From the NCBI RefSeq assembly GCF_963678635.1, contig NC_087063.1:10820386-10884385 (forward strand): a DNA stretch of 64,000 nt. The letters are read 5' to 3'. This DNA is from Symsagittifera roscoffensis (taxonomy: Eukaryota; Xenacoelomorpha; Acoela; Convolutidae). Of the stretch, positions 10,690 to 22,736 are shown one piece after another (the stretch's first letter is position 1; every line of letters begins with the position of its first letter). Under the pieces are notes generated by a model. It was given only the letters and a program-made list of their open reading frames with translations, did no database searches and was not told where the DNA came from. The position numbers and the translations under genes are program-made.

Positions 10690-11640
10690 GTAACTAAGCA
10701 ATTATAACGGATTATTTTGATGATTTTTTGACAATTATGAGTGATTATAATTAGCGAAACTAGATGTTTAGAGAATGTACAATCAATTATATTGAAGATA
10801 GTTTCCAAGAGATTATAATCTTTTATAATCAATTATAATTGATTACAGTTCATAAAAGAAACACTTAAAATCAATTATAACTGATTATCATATCTTTTTT
10901 TTGTCAATGTTTTTAACGCCAAAAGTACAATTTGATTATATATGATGCGTTTTTATTTTTCTGTCAATAATGAAAACTCTAAAAAAACGAGATGTATTTT
11001 TACACTTTGGTTCATCTGATCACAAAGTTTTTCCACGAAACAAAAATTTCATAGATAGCTTTTCACATTAGTTGAAAGGTTCAAGGTTCACGCGGTATGT
11101 GAGAAATGAGTCCTCCGAGTAAATCAAGAAACTAAAGCAATGCACTAATTTTTTACAGTTTAAAAAAATTTAAGATGCATCATGAACGAATTTCAATGAC
11201 AAATGATCAAATTAAAAAACTACAAATTTGAACTGATTTGAAATTTTTCTCATTTTTCACAGAAGCCAACGTCTACGAAAAGCATAACATATAAGCAATT
11301 CGGATGCAAGGTCGGAGACAAATGGGTAAACAAAAGGTATTATAATTCATTATTCGATTATAATGGATTTTTTGTGCACAACTTGTGAATAAGAAACTGG
11401 GATAGAAATAATCGATTAGAATATTTCTTATTGTATCAAAACATATGAATATCTTAATCGGTTATAATCGATTATAATGTAGTATAATTGGTTATATTTC
11501 GATATCAAAAATAGAGATTATAATCGATTAATAACTCATTAAAATCATTTTTTTTTCTCAATTTTAGTAAGATTGATACTATAATCATTATATAGTCAAT
11601 TATTCATGCTTGAAACCTGATGCGGTTTGAGCATAAAATC
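10690..11640 (+). repeat. Repeat E copy 1, ATTATAATC-rich
   Basis: Homologous to 17700-18570 over most of its length. Shared blocks include GAGATTATAATC-type arrays, a TTCATCTGATCACAAAGTT-like block, and a GAAAAGCATAA block followed by GAGACAAA. Both ends are rich in the near-palindrome ATTATAATCGATTATAAT and variants. No shared reading frame is kept between the copies. A dispersed repeat, class unknown. Confidence 0.6.
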
Positions 11641-13373
11641 GGACAACTTTTCATTGCTTTTTACTTTTTACTTTAGCTGTTGCCACCTCGTTAGTAAGTT
11701 CAAAAGGTTTTATTGGACATTGTAAACGTCAAATGATTCTGCGACTACACAGCTACAAAAAATTTAATGCTTCACATCTTTTTTCCTGAATGGGAGGCGA
11801 TAGGCAGCGGTGAGGTTATTCAGGTCAAAAAGTATCTGTTTTTCATTAGTACACAAAAGTTTGGTCTCAACTATTTTCAAAGAATCATAAAAAAGTGAAC
11901 AAAAGCGGATTCTAGCATGAAAAACCAATATGGTCAATTGTTATAAGCAGCCATATTTTATTTGTCAAAAAAATTGTACTTTGTTTCAAGGAATCCCAAA
12001 ATAGATTTGAGGATTTTGCCTAGAGGGTATAGATGCCACGGGTCGTAAGCTTATTGCAAACTATTACAGATCTTCATCTCCAACTACTATACAATACATG
12101 CTAATTAATTTTGCTTAAAAAACCTACAAACTCAGTTTAGAAAAAAACTTGACTCTTCAAAGACGTATTTTCTGTTGAAATAAAAAGAAAAATTATTGGG
12201 CATTTAAACAAATTTTTTGCTCTCGGTGAACCAGCCCCATACTTTTACAGCCGGAGAAAAGTTTGCACGACTGAGAAAAATCTTCTCCGAAAAGTTTTTC
12301 AATCATTTTCCTCGTCCCGATGTATCAATTTTTCATAAAATTGCTCAAATTAATTGCTTTTTTGTTAAAAATTTTCAGAAACTGTTTTTATCACTACCCA
12401 AAATCTATAATTTATTTAACCTTTAACTAAAATTTTAGTCCAAACACAGACGTAAATATTCTTTTCTACGCATACGCTAACATTCGGCACGAGCGTTGTT
12501 GCTTACAAGAGCCAGTGTTTGCATCTTAATCTTCTGTTACCAATTGCCAATGGTGTTGCTACAAAGTTTTGTCTTGCATCTTCTTTTCTCTTTCACTGCC
12601 AAAAGATATGAAAAATATAAATACCAAGCTTATATCACTCGGATATGAACCTTTTTTACAGAATTTTTTTTTCTGAAATCAAATAATTTGAGAAATGCGT
12701 TATTATCTTACACTTGCTCTGACCATTTTCAGATAAGTTTTTTTATTGAAGTAATTTGAAAACGCGGAGAAAATGCTCAGTTAGTGTTCGGAACAATTGG
12801 AGTCTAGTTCTAATTCGCGACAAAGGGCCGCGGAGCAATATGTATTCGCTTTTGCTTCTAGAAGAATATCATTTCAGTGGCAATCATAATTTTGTTGTGA
12901 ACAAACTTGGTCACGAAATGTCACGTGAAAAGTAGAATTTATTTACTTGATTTTGAAAGCAAAGACGTGCCTCATTTTGATTTAAAAAAATTGGTACAAA
13001 AATTCTTCGGTCTCGCAATTTCATGCAGACATTTTTTGTCGCACAAAATTTTGACGCGTCTCAATTGGATTGCGACAGTCATGACGCTAACAGGTTGCTG
13101 TACAGAAATTCATTACACTTCGAGCGGTGAAAAAGTTAAAGATTTTGATACTGGCTTCAAAATATCGAGCCGTGCTTGTCTTGCAAATATCAAACGATTC
13201 AAAATAAAATCCGCTTTCACTACTTTTTCTGAAGTTTTGGTCTTTGATTAAAAAATATGCTTTTTCCGATGTTTGTTTTTCATTTTTTTAATCGAAAATG
13301 TTACTGCCTAAATTTTTGTTCAGCCAGGATTTGTTTCATCAATGTCTACTGCTTTTCATTTTTGTCCCATATT
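11641..13373. other. AT-rich region without a supported gene
   Basis: The longest open frame (12907-13251, plus) begins at TTG and its first ATG is far inside. No splice context or homology was recognised. Confidence 0.4.
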
Positions 13374-13646
13374 TTAAAGCCCGCAGATCAACTCGATAGC
13401 TCGAAAACTTTTGCTTTTTAAAGCTCTAATTATACTGAGTGGCAAAAGTGCCAGCAGGAATCGGGCCACTGCCGACCCTCCTATCTGTATCTGTTTCAAT
13501 CTCCCCATGTTTAATTCACTCCATCTTCCTTTTTGTTCTTTCCTTTTTAGACCAGCTGCCCAGCAAGTATCACTTATGAAGATGCACTTGTGAGGCGAGG
13601 CGCTCTCAGCCGCCATTTCTCCGATAAATCAATCTCACTGCAATAA
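13374..13646. other. GC-richer island with possible terminal exon
   Basis: This patch is clearly GC-richer than its surroundings. On the plus strand a strong acceptor (TTCTTTCCTTTTTAG ending at 13550) precedes a frame reading TSCPASITYEDALVRRGALS and onward to TAA at 13644-13646, as expected of a last exon. On the minus strand an ATG at 13616-13614 in a strong Kozak context (purine at -3, G at +4) opens an 80-codon frame ending at 13374. Only one can be coding, and a GGCCCGATTCC word resembling a Pol III B box leaves a SINE origin possible. I favour the plus-strand exon weakly. Confidence 0.35.
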
Positions 13647-15035
13647 TTAAGTAATATTTCAAATAACTAAAGAACAAAAGTTATCATGCTGTTCAAAAAC
13701 TTGTAAGAACAAATTGTATAATGCATAACATCTTTAAAAATCAGATAAAATTTGGGAAAAAATGAAACAATACTCTTCGTATCAGGGCGAAACTTGGAAT
13801 GATTTGACAACCCTTTGAAATCGTTTTTTTGCAAATTTTAAAAATCGATGAAATTTAAATATATATCAAGTTTTTTGAGCGTGAAAAATTTTCCTCACAC
13901 AGCTGTACAAGGTTACGCTACGCAACTGGTTTTTTAATGTATTAATAAAATAATGAGATCAAATAAATTCTAACACGGATTAAATTGCCAATCACGCAAA
14001 AAAGCATTATTGAGCACAAATATTTTCCTTCAAACATTGGAACAATTTTTAAAATATGTAGAGCCCTGATGGACCACGTCTTTATTATAAAAATTTGATA
14101 CACTCTTCTGCTTTTTCTTTATCTATAAAGTATAATTAGGGTCGTTCATAAACAAAATTTTATTGGGAAAATTGTTGTGCGGCATGTTTCGGTCTATTAA
14201 AGCGCATCGGCGAAATAGTCTGGCTCAGCAATCAATCCAAAAAGAATTGAAGTTAGTTATTTCAAATAATCTTTTAGGTAGACGCTAATTTTGATTTTTG
14301 TACTTTATACAGCTTGTCAGTGGATTTTTTTCTAGGCAAAATATGAAATTGGTTGAAATGTTCATTCAACTTGACAACCCGTTCCGATTCTATTCTTTAA
14401 TTCTGACTAGAAAAACTAAGCTTCTAATCTAAATATCTGGTCGGAGATTCTTTTAGAAATGTTTAAATAACGCAGGGATTTTTCTAAAAAATCTTTATTT
14501 CTCATCTTATTCAATTATCTTAACTTATGAGTAGAAAAATCTTCTGGTGAGGTGCGAACCCCCGAGCTAATATGGGATAAATCTGATTGATTGATATGAT
14601 ATGATACTTTTGAGTAGTTTTAATTTTCTATATTAAAGCAACACCGTAAAAAGAATTAACCGGGATTGAGAGACATCAATTTTTTGCACTGATTAAATTA
14701 AGATTTTTTCAGAAATTTTTTATAGATCTTTTTTGTTCAATTCTGGACTGCTATAAGCTGTTGCAGTCACTCGAATTGATTTTGCAAAAGTTTAAATCCA
14801 AAAGCAAAATGTTTATTATCTAGAATTGCTTATTTTTCTCCAACATAACTCGTATAAATTTCTGCACAAGTTTTTGCTCAATTGCTTAGGCAAGCAACTT
14901 AGCAGCACTCGATCGGTATACGCACTCGATCAGATAGATAAAAACAGGTTTAAGGTTTTTGCCGGAGGATATTTTTATAACCAACTGGGGTAATTTGCGA
15001 CGCTTTCTACGTTGAATAAATTGATTTTTCGCTCT
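13647..15035. other. AT-rich spacer
   Basis: No gene or recognised repeat seen. Confidence 0.4.
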
Positions 15036-15347
15036 TCAAAACACTATCAAGACCAGTTTTTGCAGAAATCTTAGGCGCTGCAAAAAAACTTTTGATAAAA
15101 AAAATTTCAAACGTTCTGATAAAAAAATGTCAAACATATTTTTCAAACGTTCTGACCAAAAAAAATTGCGTGTTTTGGGCGCGCAATGTTTTTCAAACTT
15201 AGGATATATATTTGCGCCGAAGTCTCCTTCCGGAAGTTTAGGGTGGGCTGTAGCAAAGTAGTACCAAATTGGGGAGCCTTTGGGTGCTGAGAGGGACTGT
15301 TCTGAGTGGGGGAGGCGTCCGTCTCCGCCCCTCATGAATCCGCGACT
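15036..15347 (-). mobile_element. hAT-like miniature element B, diverged fragment
   Basis: The order of a GCGCGC block, a TATATATTTGCGCC block, a CCTTTGGGT block and a CCGCCCCTCATGAATCCGC end matches the better copies at 21589 and 25229, with many substitutions. Confidence 0.5.
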
Positions 15348-15875
15348 GTTGGTTTTATCTTCATGAATCCGCGACTGTCAGTCTGAAGAAATGCTCATTG
15401 GAGAACTCTGCAGGAATCTTGTCGTCGGCTAATTTTTTTTGTTTTTGTTTTTTACCGCTTATAGACTTGTTTTCTATTTTCTAGCAGAAACAAATCATAT
15501 TTTAATTTTTGCTGTTGTTTGCGAACTTGTCGGCTGTCCGCGAATTTGTTTAATTTGACGCTATTGCCCAGAATCCTCATAAAGTTTGCGATCAATCGAA
15601 ACTGGCAATCAACTAGGGCCCCGGTTGAGCTGACAGGAAAAATTATCGCTAATTTAGAGACATAGCAGCCTTTTACATATATGGTTCAAGCTATGATCAT
15701 GGTCACACTATACATGATCAGGGCTAAAATTTCGCTGAATGAGAACTAAGTTTTTATTTGAATCGGACATATATCATCTATGAATCAGAGATGAATTTTC
15801 ACTTCAATAGCTCTGAAAACTTATGAATTAGGGATATCTTATTCCTGAAAAATTCCTGACTACCTGGGCTGAAGT

Positions 15876-16120
15876 GCTCGACTCATGATTCGTTCAACAC
15901 GGTCGAACGATGTCCGAATTTTATCGCAAATTAAGACGGTCGAACGAAGGCTTTAGTCGAGCAAAGTCAAATACTGGGTCGAACAGGGTCGAATCATGAG
16001 TCGAACAGGGTCAATAGAGTCGAACAGTGTCGAATTATGAGTCGAACTTGGTGGATAGTCGAACAGGATCGAATTATGAGCCGAATAACGGGTCGACCAG
16101 GTTTCTAAAAAATAGGGTCG
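15876..16120. repeat. GTCGAA minisatellite
   Basis: About ten GTCGAA words occur here in an irregular array of GTCGAACAGG and GTCGAATTATGA half-units, preceded by an inverted CTCGACTCATGATTCG. Units are diverged and spaced irregularly. No coding frame. Confidence 0.75.
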
Positions 16121-16189
16121 AAAAACTAAAATAAAAATAAATATACGAAGTCAAACTTAATTAAATTACAAAACAGCAGAGAATTTATA

Positions 16190-16388
16190 CAAAGGCGTTT
16201 TTAGGCACTTTTTGGAAAATTTTGACCAAAAAATCGCGTTTTTTCGGCGCGCTCCCCTTCAAAACTAGTATATATTGGCGCCAAAGGGTTTTTAGGGTCC
16301 ATCACCAAAAATGGATATCTCAAAATAGTACAAAGGGGACCCTTTATGTCGGCAGACAAGCCGCCCCCCCCCCCCAATCCGCTACTGG
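16190..16388 (+). mobile_element. hAT-like miniature element B, partial
   Basis: Matches the 3-prime half of the B copies: AAAATCGCGTTTTTTCGGCG, then TATATATTGGCGCC, then CAAAGGGGACCCTTT, then a C-run and AATCCGCTACTG. The 5-prime end is missing. Confidence 0.6.
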
Positions 16389-16777
16389 TTTTCACCCCTT
16401 CAAAATTTCCCAATGGTGTTATAGTTTGTGTTGCATATATCTATTTTTTGCATCTGTTTTTGCCCTTGACAAAAGTGTTGAGTCGATTGCCGGGTGTATT
16501 GGGAAAAGCGGTAAAAATGGTGGAATTATTTCTCTGATGCGTTTAATGCCTAATTTAATTGCTCTGGTCAAGTTCCTTATCCCTCTCAATTCTGGCCGCC
16601 GCTGACGAGATTACATGCTGGCTTCTAATAGCCCATCAAGTAGACTGAAATTAGAGTGAAGTATTCAAATAAGATTCAAAATGGCCCTAGGGACTCATTT
16701 CAACACACCAAATTGCCGAAATTAGACACAAGCTTGCCACCCGTTGATGGGTCTGATCTCTTTTTTATTATTTCAAT

Positions 16778-16935
16778 GCGTTCTGGACCAAGTAACATCC
16801 CCTCCCAAAGCAGTTAAGGGGGAGGGGAGAATGTTAATTTGGTTCTTAGTTGGGATTTTCAGCCAATCAGTTACAAGCATTCGTTACTGACGCGCTAGGC
16901 GAAGTAAATTTAATTCGAATTACATGCAGAGTTGG
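16778..16935 (-). repeat. Hairpin repeat J, copy 3
   Basis: Inverted relative to copies 1 and 2. The hairpin arms lie at 16787-16806 and 16818-16843 (CCCCTCCC against GGGGGAGGGG), followed by the complement of the GCTCCATTCCGATTG block. Confidence 0.55.
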
Positions 16936-16963
16936 ATAGAGTTAAATATGTGGAGTAGGGGGT

Positions 16964-16978
16964 GGGGGGGGGGGGGGG
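16964..16978. repeat. G15 homopolymer
   Basis: A run of 15 G on the plus strand within AGTAGGGGGT and more G. Similar long G or C runs occur near 5109, 21615, 21995, 36641 and 57468, all outside recognisable genes. Confidence 0.9.
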
Positions 16979-17699
16979 TTTGCTTTGCTGAAGAAAACTA
17001 TACAGCGAATTAAATACAAGGATGCTGGTATCAAACCCAAGTCCTTTCGACTATTTTTTAAAGAAGTGTTTATTTTGGATATTAACAAACTCCCCCTTTT
17101 TTAATTTTCGAAATAGAATTTTTATTCAATAAATGAAAAAAAAAATTGATAGAACTCCATTTTAAAAAATTGACAACTTTTACTTTGCTTCCTTATTGAA
17201 AGTTTAAACTTATGGTTTAGTTTATATTTTTCAAGTTTTCCAAGGCGTAATTTATACAAAAAATGTTGCTCGACACCTGTTTAGCAAAGTTAATACCTAG
17301 GTGATGCATTTATGCCATTCATAAAATAACTACTAAAGGGGAAACAGTTAAAGAGATCCAATATTTCTTTAGTTACGTAATTAAACAGTCTTGATGAAAT
17401 CTTTTCATGTTTCGTAAAACACTAGTAGAGGTTTGTCATCACGGAACTTGAAGGTGCTCTTTGTCAAAATTGTATTTTATAGGCATCCTTCAAAGTCGGA
17501 TCATTGGGATTCTGAGCAAGTTTTCACCAAATCGTTTCCAAAATTAAAGTAACTTGACGTGTATATTAAAATTTGAGAATTTGAGAATTGCCGAAAAAAT
17601 TGCTAAATAAACATCCTTTGCGATAGTTTTGCACAATAAAACTTGGCCATTAACTAGAATAGCTAATATCTTTTTACAGCCATATGATGCCATAGTTTA

Positions 17700-18570
17700 C
17701 GTTAAAGTAATCGATTGTAAGGACGGTTATGTTGTTTTTGACTATTGTAATTGATTATAACTACCAATAATTCGGTATTTTAAGGGTTTACAATTGATTA
17801 TAATCGTGACATTTTCCAAGAGATTATAATGTCTTATAATCCATTAGAATTGATTATATTTCAAAAAGAAAAATCTCCCAGTGAAATAATTTTATTTTAG
17901 CAACGATTATAATCTCCTATTTCGCCAAAGTGTTGTCAAACCAAAACTATTTTCATTTATATCTAATGGGTTAATTTTTTTTTCAATAAAAAAATCTCGG
18001 TTTGTACTTTTTTTTCATAAACAAAGTGACATACTTCGTAGGACTATGGTTCATGTGAAAACACAAAGTTATACCACAAACAAAAGTTTCATGGATATCC
18101 CTCCATATTAATTGAAAGGTTCTCTCATGAAAGGTAAAAAAAATAAACCAATTTCATGTGCTGACTTTTTAGTGGTTAAGAAAGCTAAATATAAGAATCA
18201 TGAAACAAATCTAATCGAAAAAAAACTAAAACGTTATAAAGATGAGTTGATTTGAAAATAACTGAAAAGTTTTCCCCAAAATTCGCACAAACCAATGTAT
18301 ATGAAAAGCATAAAATAAATGCAAACCAGATGCGATGCTTGAGACAAAAAGCGGCAAACAAAACGGATTGTAATTTTTTAAAATCGATAAAAATGAATAT
18401 ATTTTTGGACTAACAATATAATTACAGAAAATGGTTAAAATAATCAATTATAATCAAATAAAAATCTAATGAAAAATGAATGGATTGGTAACCGAATATA
18501 ATTGATTACAAATTTTATAATTATTTATATTTTGCGTCGAAAGATGGAGATTATAATCAATTATTGATGA
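17700..18570 (+). repeat. Repeat E copy 2, ATTATAATC-rich
   Basis: Aligns with 10690-11640 through shared GAGATTATAATG, GGTTCATGTGAAAACACAAAG and GAAAAGCATAAAATAAATGC blocks. Diverged by substitutions and indels, and carries no conserved frame. Confidence 0.6.
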
Positions 18571-20290
18571 ATAATTATAGGTTTTTTCTCTTCAAAAATG
18601 TTCTTCTAAACACCATTTTTTTTCAACAATTGACTTGCGGCGCAGCCCATTTTGTCAACATAAGCTCTCTGCACTGTTTTGGGAGAGCATGGAAAATCAG
18701 TTTTTTTTTGGCTTACAAGTTAATGCTTGACAAAGTTTTCGAATTTTGACTATTTTCCGAAACATATAGGATTGGTTTGAAGATTAAGACAAGCATTTAG
18801 TTTTTGTCATTTACCAAATTGTTATTAACACCTTGTTACTACACCCATGTTTTACACCAATGCTATTACACTAATAATTTTTCCCATAGTCAGGATATTG
18901 CACCGGGAGTTTGAAGGTGGCATTTTGTTTAAGTAAATTGATCTCAGGACGCCTCTGGTTTTTTCACTTTCTCTGCTCAAAAAAAATCAATGGACTGTTA
19001 TATCTTAAATATGCCCCGACATGGTTTTTTTGTTTACAAAAGTGATTTAAACTATTCCGATTAATTTTTCAGTTACTTTTAGCCTATTGTTTTTTGTTCA
19101 GTCTTTGTTGGCGTAGTCTCTTTTGTTTTACCATTACAAGGGCGGCGTATCAACTAGCATAAAACAAGAGACTAGCATAAAAAGGAAAATTGTATCGACT
19201 AGTTTAAAATCCAAACACAAATCATCATATTTTGTCAAATTAACTTCATATACACAAAAAATAGATAAAAAACAACTTTTCCACTCATTTCATAACTTGC
19301 GCGCAAATCAGTTTACGTTTCAATCCACTACAGGCCGGAGGTTTGACTGATCACAATTTGTGTGATAAGTAATTTCATTTTTTGTTGATTGCTCAATTTC
19401 TCAAATGCTCATTTTTCTATTTCTCAGCAATGAAAGTTTGAGTTTGAGCGGATTACGATCGTTGTTTTGTATTTCTGAGAATTGAAGCTATCAAAATTAT
19501 GCTAGTCGATTTTTTTTTCGAGTTTTCAACTTTTATGCATGTCGAGCTCTATGCTAGCCAAGCGGTCGCCTTTAAAATTTTCAATTTTATATTCCGCTTT
19601 TATCCAGGGTTTTAACACACGTATAAAATAGCAATCGAACTTTCAAATTAACTTTTTTCTATGCCGTTTTGGCTGCCTAATTTTGAATTTAGTCTTTCAG
19701 TGGAGATTTTGAGCGTAAATTTCCTTTATATTAAATTGTGTGCTCTTTCAAAATATTAAAACTTTTATTCTTTCGATTCTTCGTGTGTTTGATTTTATAA
19801 AATATACTTTTGGCGTCAAGTATACTTCCACGCGTCGGGTTCAATTATGTCGAGTTTTCTACCGTCTAAAGAGTTCTTTAAGCTCTAATGGTTTCTTATT
19901 AAAAAACTTATTTCAATATGGTCAAGTTTCTTTTTACACAAGTAAATTTTTTCAATGTCAAGTGCGGTCAGATTATGTTGTGCTGCATTTATAAGACCAT
20001 TAAATCAATTTCAAAAATTGTATCTGCAAGCATAAACCTCAAATACCAAAAGTCTTTATTTGAAAATCGTATCGACAAGAAAAAAAAACACCCAAACACT
20101 AGCATAAGTTTCCCGGTCTATAAATTTTGTCTAAAAAAATTCAAAAAAATGAGAGCTAAAGGCAAATCCAGATCTTTTTACCTTTTTACCTTTTTTACCA
20201 GTTTATGCTATCACTGGTTTTTTTTGACCACCAGGTGACTCGACAAGACCATGATGATTCGCACCTAGCCCTCATTTTTAAAAAACAGCA
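18571..20290. other. AT-rich region with CTAGCATAA words
   Basis: No supported gene. The word ACTAGCATAA and its complement recur at about 19152, 19172, 19500, 20098 and 20670, suggesting remnants of another dispersed element, but I could not define ends. Confidence 0.35.
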
Positions 20291-20488
20291 TTATGAGGCC
20301 AAACTGTGCACTGGATAGGCGCACAATTTTGTTTCTGTATGTTCCTGGATTCCAGAGACAAGTCTTTAAACATGTGAAAATTTTGTCGGATTGATCAAAG
20401 AAAACTAAAGAACAAAAGAAGAAGAAAGGGAGTGTCCTTGTTGCGGAATCCACTTACAATGCACAAAATGCACAGTTTGGCCTCGTAA
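20291..20488. mobile_element. TIR element C, short deleted copy
   Basis: Bounded by TTATGAGGCCAAACTGTGCA and the inverted TGCACAGTTTGGCCTCGTAA, an inverted repeat of about 20 bp. Internal ACTGGATAGGCGCAC and TGCGGAATCCACTTAC blocks match the longer C copies at 27484 and 29155, so this is an internal-deletion derivative. Confidence 0.75.
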
Positions 20489-21588
20489 TGAAAATGCTTC
20501 TCGTTGAGAGAAATTGCAAACAATTGATGGGTTTATTTTGGGAAATTATCGGTTCCTCAAATGTCTTAACTCGGCTTGATTAATTTTTAATTGATATAGT
20601 CTTGAGACTGCTTGACTAGCATGAAGCGCGACTAGCGCACAAGTTTGTAAACATGAGAACCTATCGACTAGCATAATATTGATAGCCTTATTGGTTGTAG
20701 TTATCTAACTCATTATCACTAAATCTTTGATAGCTCAGTAATATATAGAAAACTCAGCATCTTTTCATTTTTCTTATGGGTAAACTGAGCTTCAAACAAC
20801 TATGCTTTTGGACTAAATAGTGCCAGGACGTAAAATTTTTGTTCAAACTCGATTTCGAAACAATGTGTTATTAAATTTAAGTTTAACAGACTTGCAAACC
20901 GTCCAGGTTTCCTTCGATATCGTTCTATGGTATAAATTAAGTGATTCTGATTTGCTTATTTGATTCTGATCTGTTGAAAGTTTAGCATTCAATTTTTCAG
21001 TTCCGATAACCTTCATTTATTGTTAGATCTGTGACGAAAAGATTTTACTGCCCTACAATTGGTCAAAAATGAAATGAAAAGTAAGAAATTCAGACTAAAA
21101 GAAAACATTCTTTTAAAAGAATTATATGTTGTGCTCAGATCAAATTCATTTTATTAAAGGCTTTTTGAGGTTCCACTGAAAAGATTTTTTTCACGGTTTC
21201 ATCTGATCACTTTGTTTGAAGCGTGTAGTGTGCTTAGAATATAGTTAACAATACTTCGTCCTCCACATATATAAGCTTAAGCTTTTCGTGTTTTTAAAAC
21301 TGTCGACTAAGTCAACATCAGCACCCAATATATGTCTCCGTTTCAGCTGATACGAATTTCAAGGCGTTCTGAAAGAGCTTATTCAGTTCCTATATCAGAA
21401 AACTATTTTTTGCAAGCACAACATCAAATAACAATAGGAAGATGCCGTGCGAATTGCACAGGATCTTCCGATCTCAGTTTCATTGCAAAACACAAAAAAC
21501 TGGGAAAAAAATCAAGAATCAGTTAAAAGTAGCTAAAAAAAGAATGATAGTCTGAAATGCTTTAGAAAAAAATCAGAATTGTGTTGGA
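20489..21588. other. AT-rich spacer
   Basis: No supported gene. A short plus-strand frame at 21332-21526 has no splice or homology support. Confidence 0.4.
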
Positions 21589-22023
21589 CAGGGGCGGATC
21601 TAGGATTTTCTTGAGGGGGGGGGGATTTTCAAAAAATTTTCGAACATTTTGACGACCTTTTTTTTTTTAGGTCGACCGAATTGATTTTTCGAGCTCTCCC
21701 AAAGCACTGTTTTGCCCCCATTTTGCCAAAAGTTTCTGCGCCGCAGTCAAATTTTTGAAAAACAGTCAAAAAAGCCGTTTTTGAGCACTTTTTGAAAAGT
21801 TTTGACAAAAAAATTGCGTTTTTTTGGCGCGCGCTCCCCCTCAAAGTTAGTATATATTGGCGCAAAAGGCGCTCTTAGAAAAATTTTAGGATCGGTCGGC
21901 CAAAAATGGATTTCTTAAAAAGCATCAAAGGGGGATCCTTTGGGTCGGCAGGGGGTCGAATCCCTAAGGAGGAGGCGTATCCCTAAGGCCGAATGCCCCC
22001 CCCCCCCCCTAAATCCGCCCCTG
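21589..22023 (+). mobile_element. hAT-like miniature element B with target duplication
   Basis: Starts CAGGGGCGGATCTAGGATTT and ends AAATCCGCCCCTG, imperfect terminal inverted repeats of the CAGGGGCGG type known from hAT elements. Flanked by GTGTTGGA (21581-21588) and GTGTTAGA (22024-22031), an 8-bp duplication with one mismatch, as expected for hAT transposition. Carries G-run and C-run subterminal tracts. The longest minus-strand frame inside is a chance frame and no transposase is encoded. Confidence 0.85.
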
Positions 22024-22499
22024 GTGTTAGAACCAGTGGAGTAAGTCTGAAACGCAAAGAATATTTCTACAAATTTTTCGTATCCTTCAAAAAAGAAGGA
22101 TATTTTGCCAGCGAAATTCTAATTAAAACATAAAATGCTTTAAAATGACCTCACTTTAGGCCTAAAATTGCGTGAACACCCCCACTCCCTTACGCTTAAA
22201 ACAGTGACATACAAAAAAATTTACGGCTAGTTATATGTTGTGTATCAAATCAGATCAATTTTTCATCATTTTTACCGCCATTCAGAGTCATAAAGATACT
22301 GCTCTGTTCAGCTAGAGTGCTTGAAATTTTATGATCTATAATGATGAAGTCTATTCGGAGATCTATATCACCTGATTTTTTTCATGGAGCTCTCATTCTG
22401 CGAGTTTTTCTCATCAACGTTTCGATTAAGTCACAACTTTTGAAACTCAAGGGTGGTTCTTGGACCTGCTTCTAGATTTGGTCTGTCTTTTGTGCTGAC

Positions 22500-22619
22500 A
22501 CCTCGGCTTGAATCCAAAAGTGGATACGTTAAAATAATACCAAAGGTAAGACCCTTGGGTGGTCAGGGGGTCGAACCCTTAAAGAAAGGTGTGTCCTTCC
22601 TCTAAATCCGCTACTGACA
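22500..22619 (+). mobile_element. hAT-like miniature element B, 3-prime fragment
   Basis: Retains CCAAAAGTGGAT, ACCAAAGGTAAGACCCTTGG, GGGGGTCGAACCC and CTAAATCCGCTACTG in the order seen in full B copies. Confidence 0.6.
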
Positions 22620-22736
22620 GATGGCATGAACTCGATGAAAAATGTTGAAGCTGACTCGTTAAATAAGGCATTTTAATTACTCCTAAGTTCATGGTGTTGG
22701 CAAAAGACAAAAATAACCATAGACCAGAAACCTTAG

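Noticed and set aside
11279-11334. Exon-like frame after a strong acceptor (KPTSTKSITYKQFG and onward)
   Set aside because: The sequence lies in repeat E, and the homologous copy near 18300 does not keep the frame, so the open frame is likely accidental.
12907-13251. 114-codon plus-strand open frame
   Set aside because: It begins at TTG, has no early ATG, no clear splice signals and no recognisable domain. Its length is compatible with chance.
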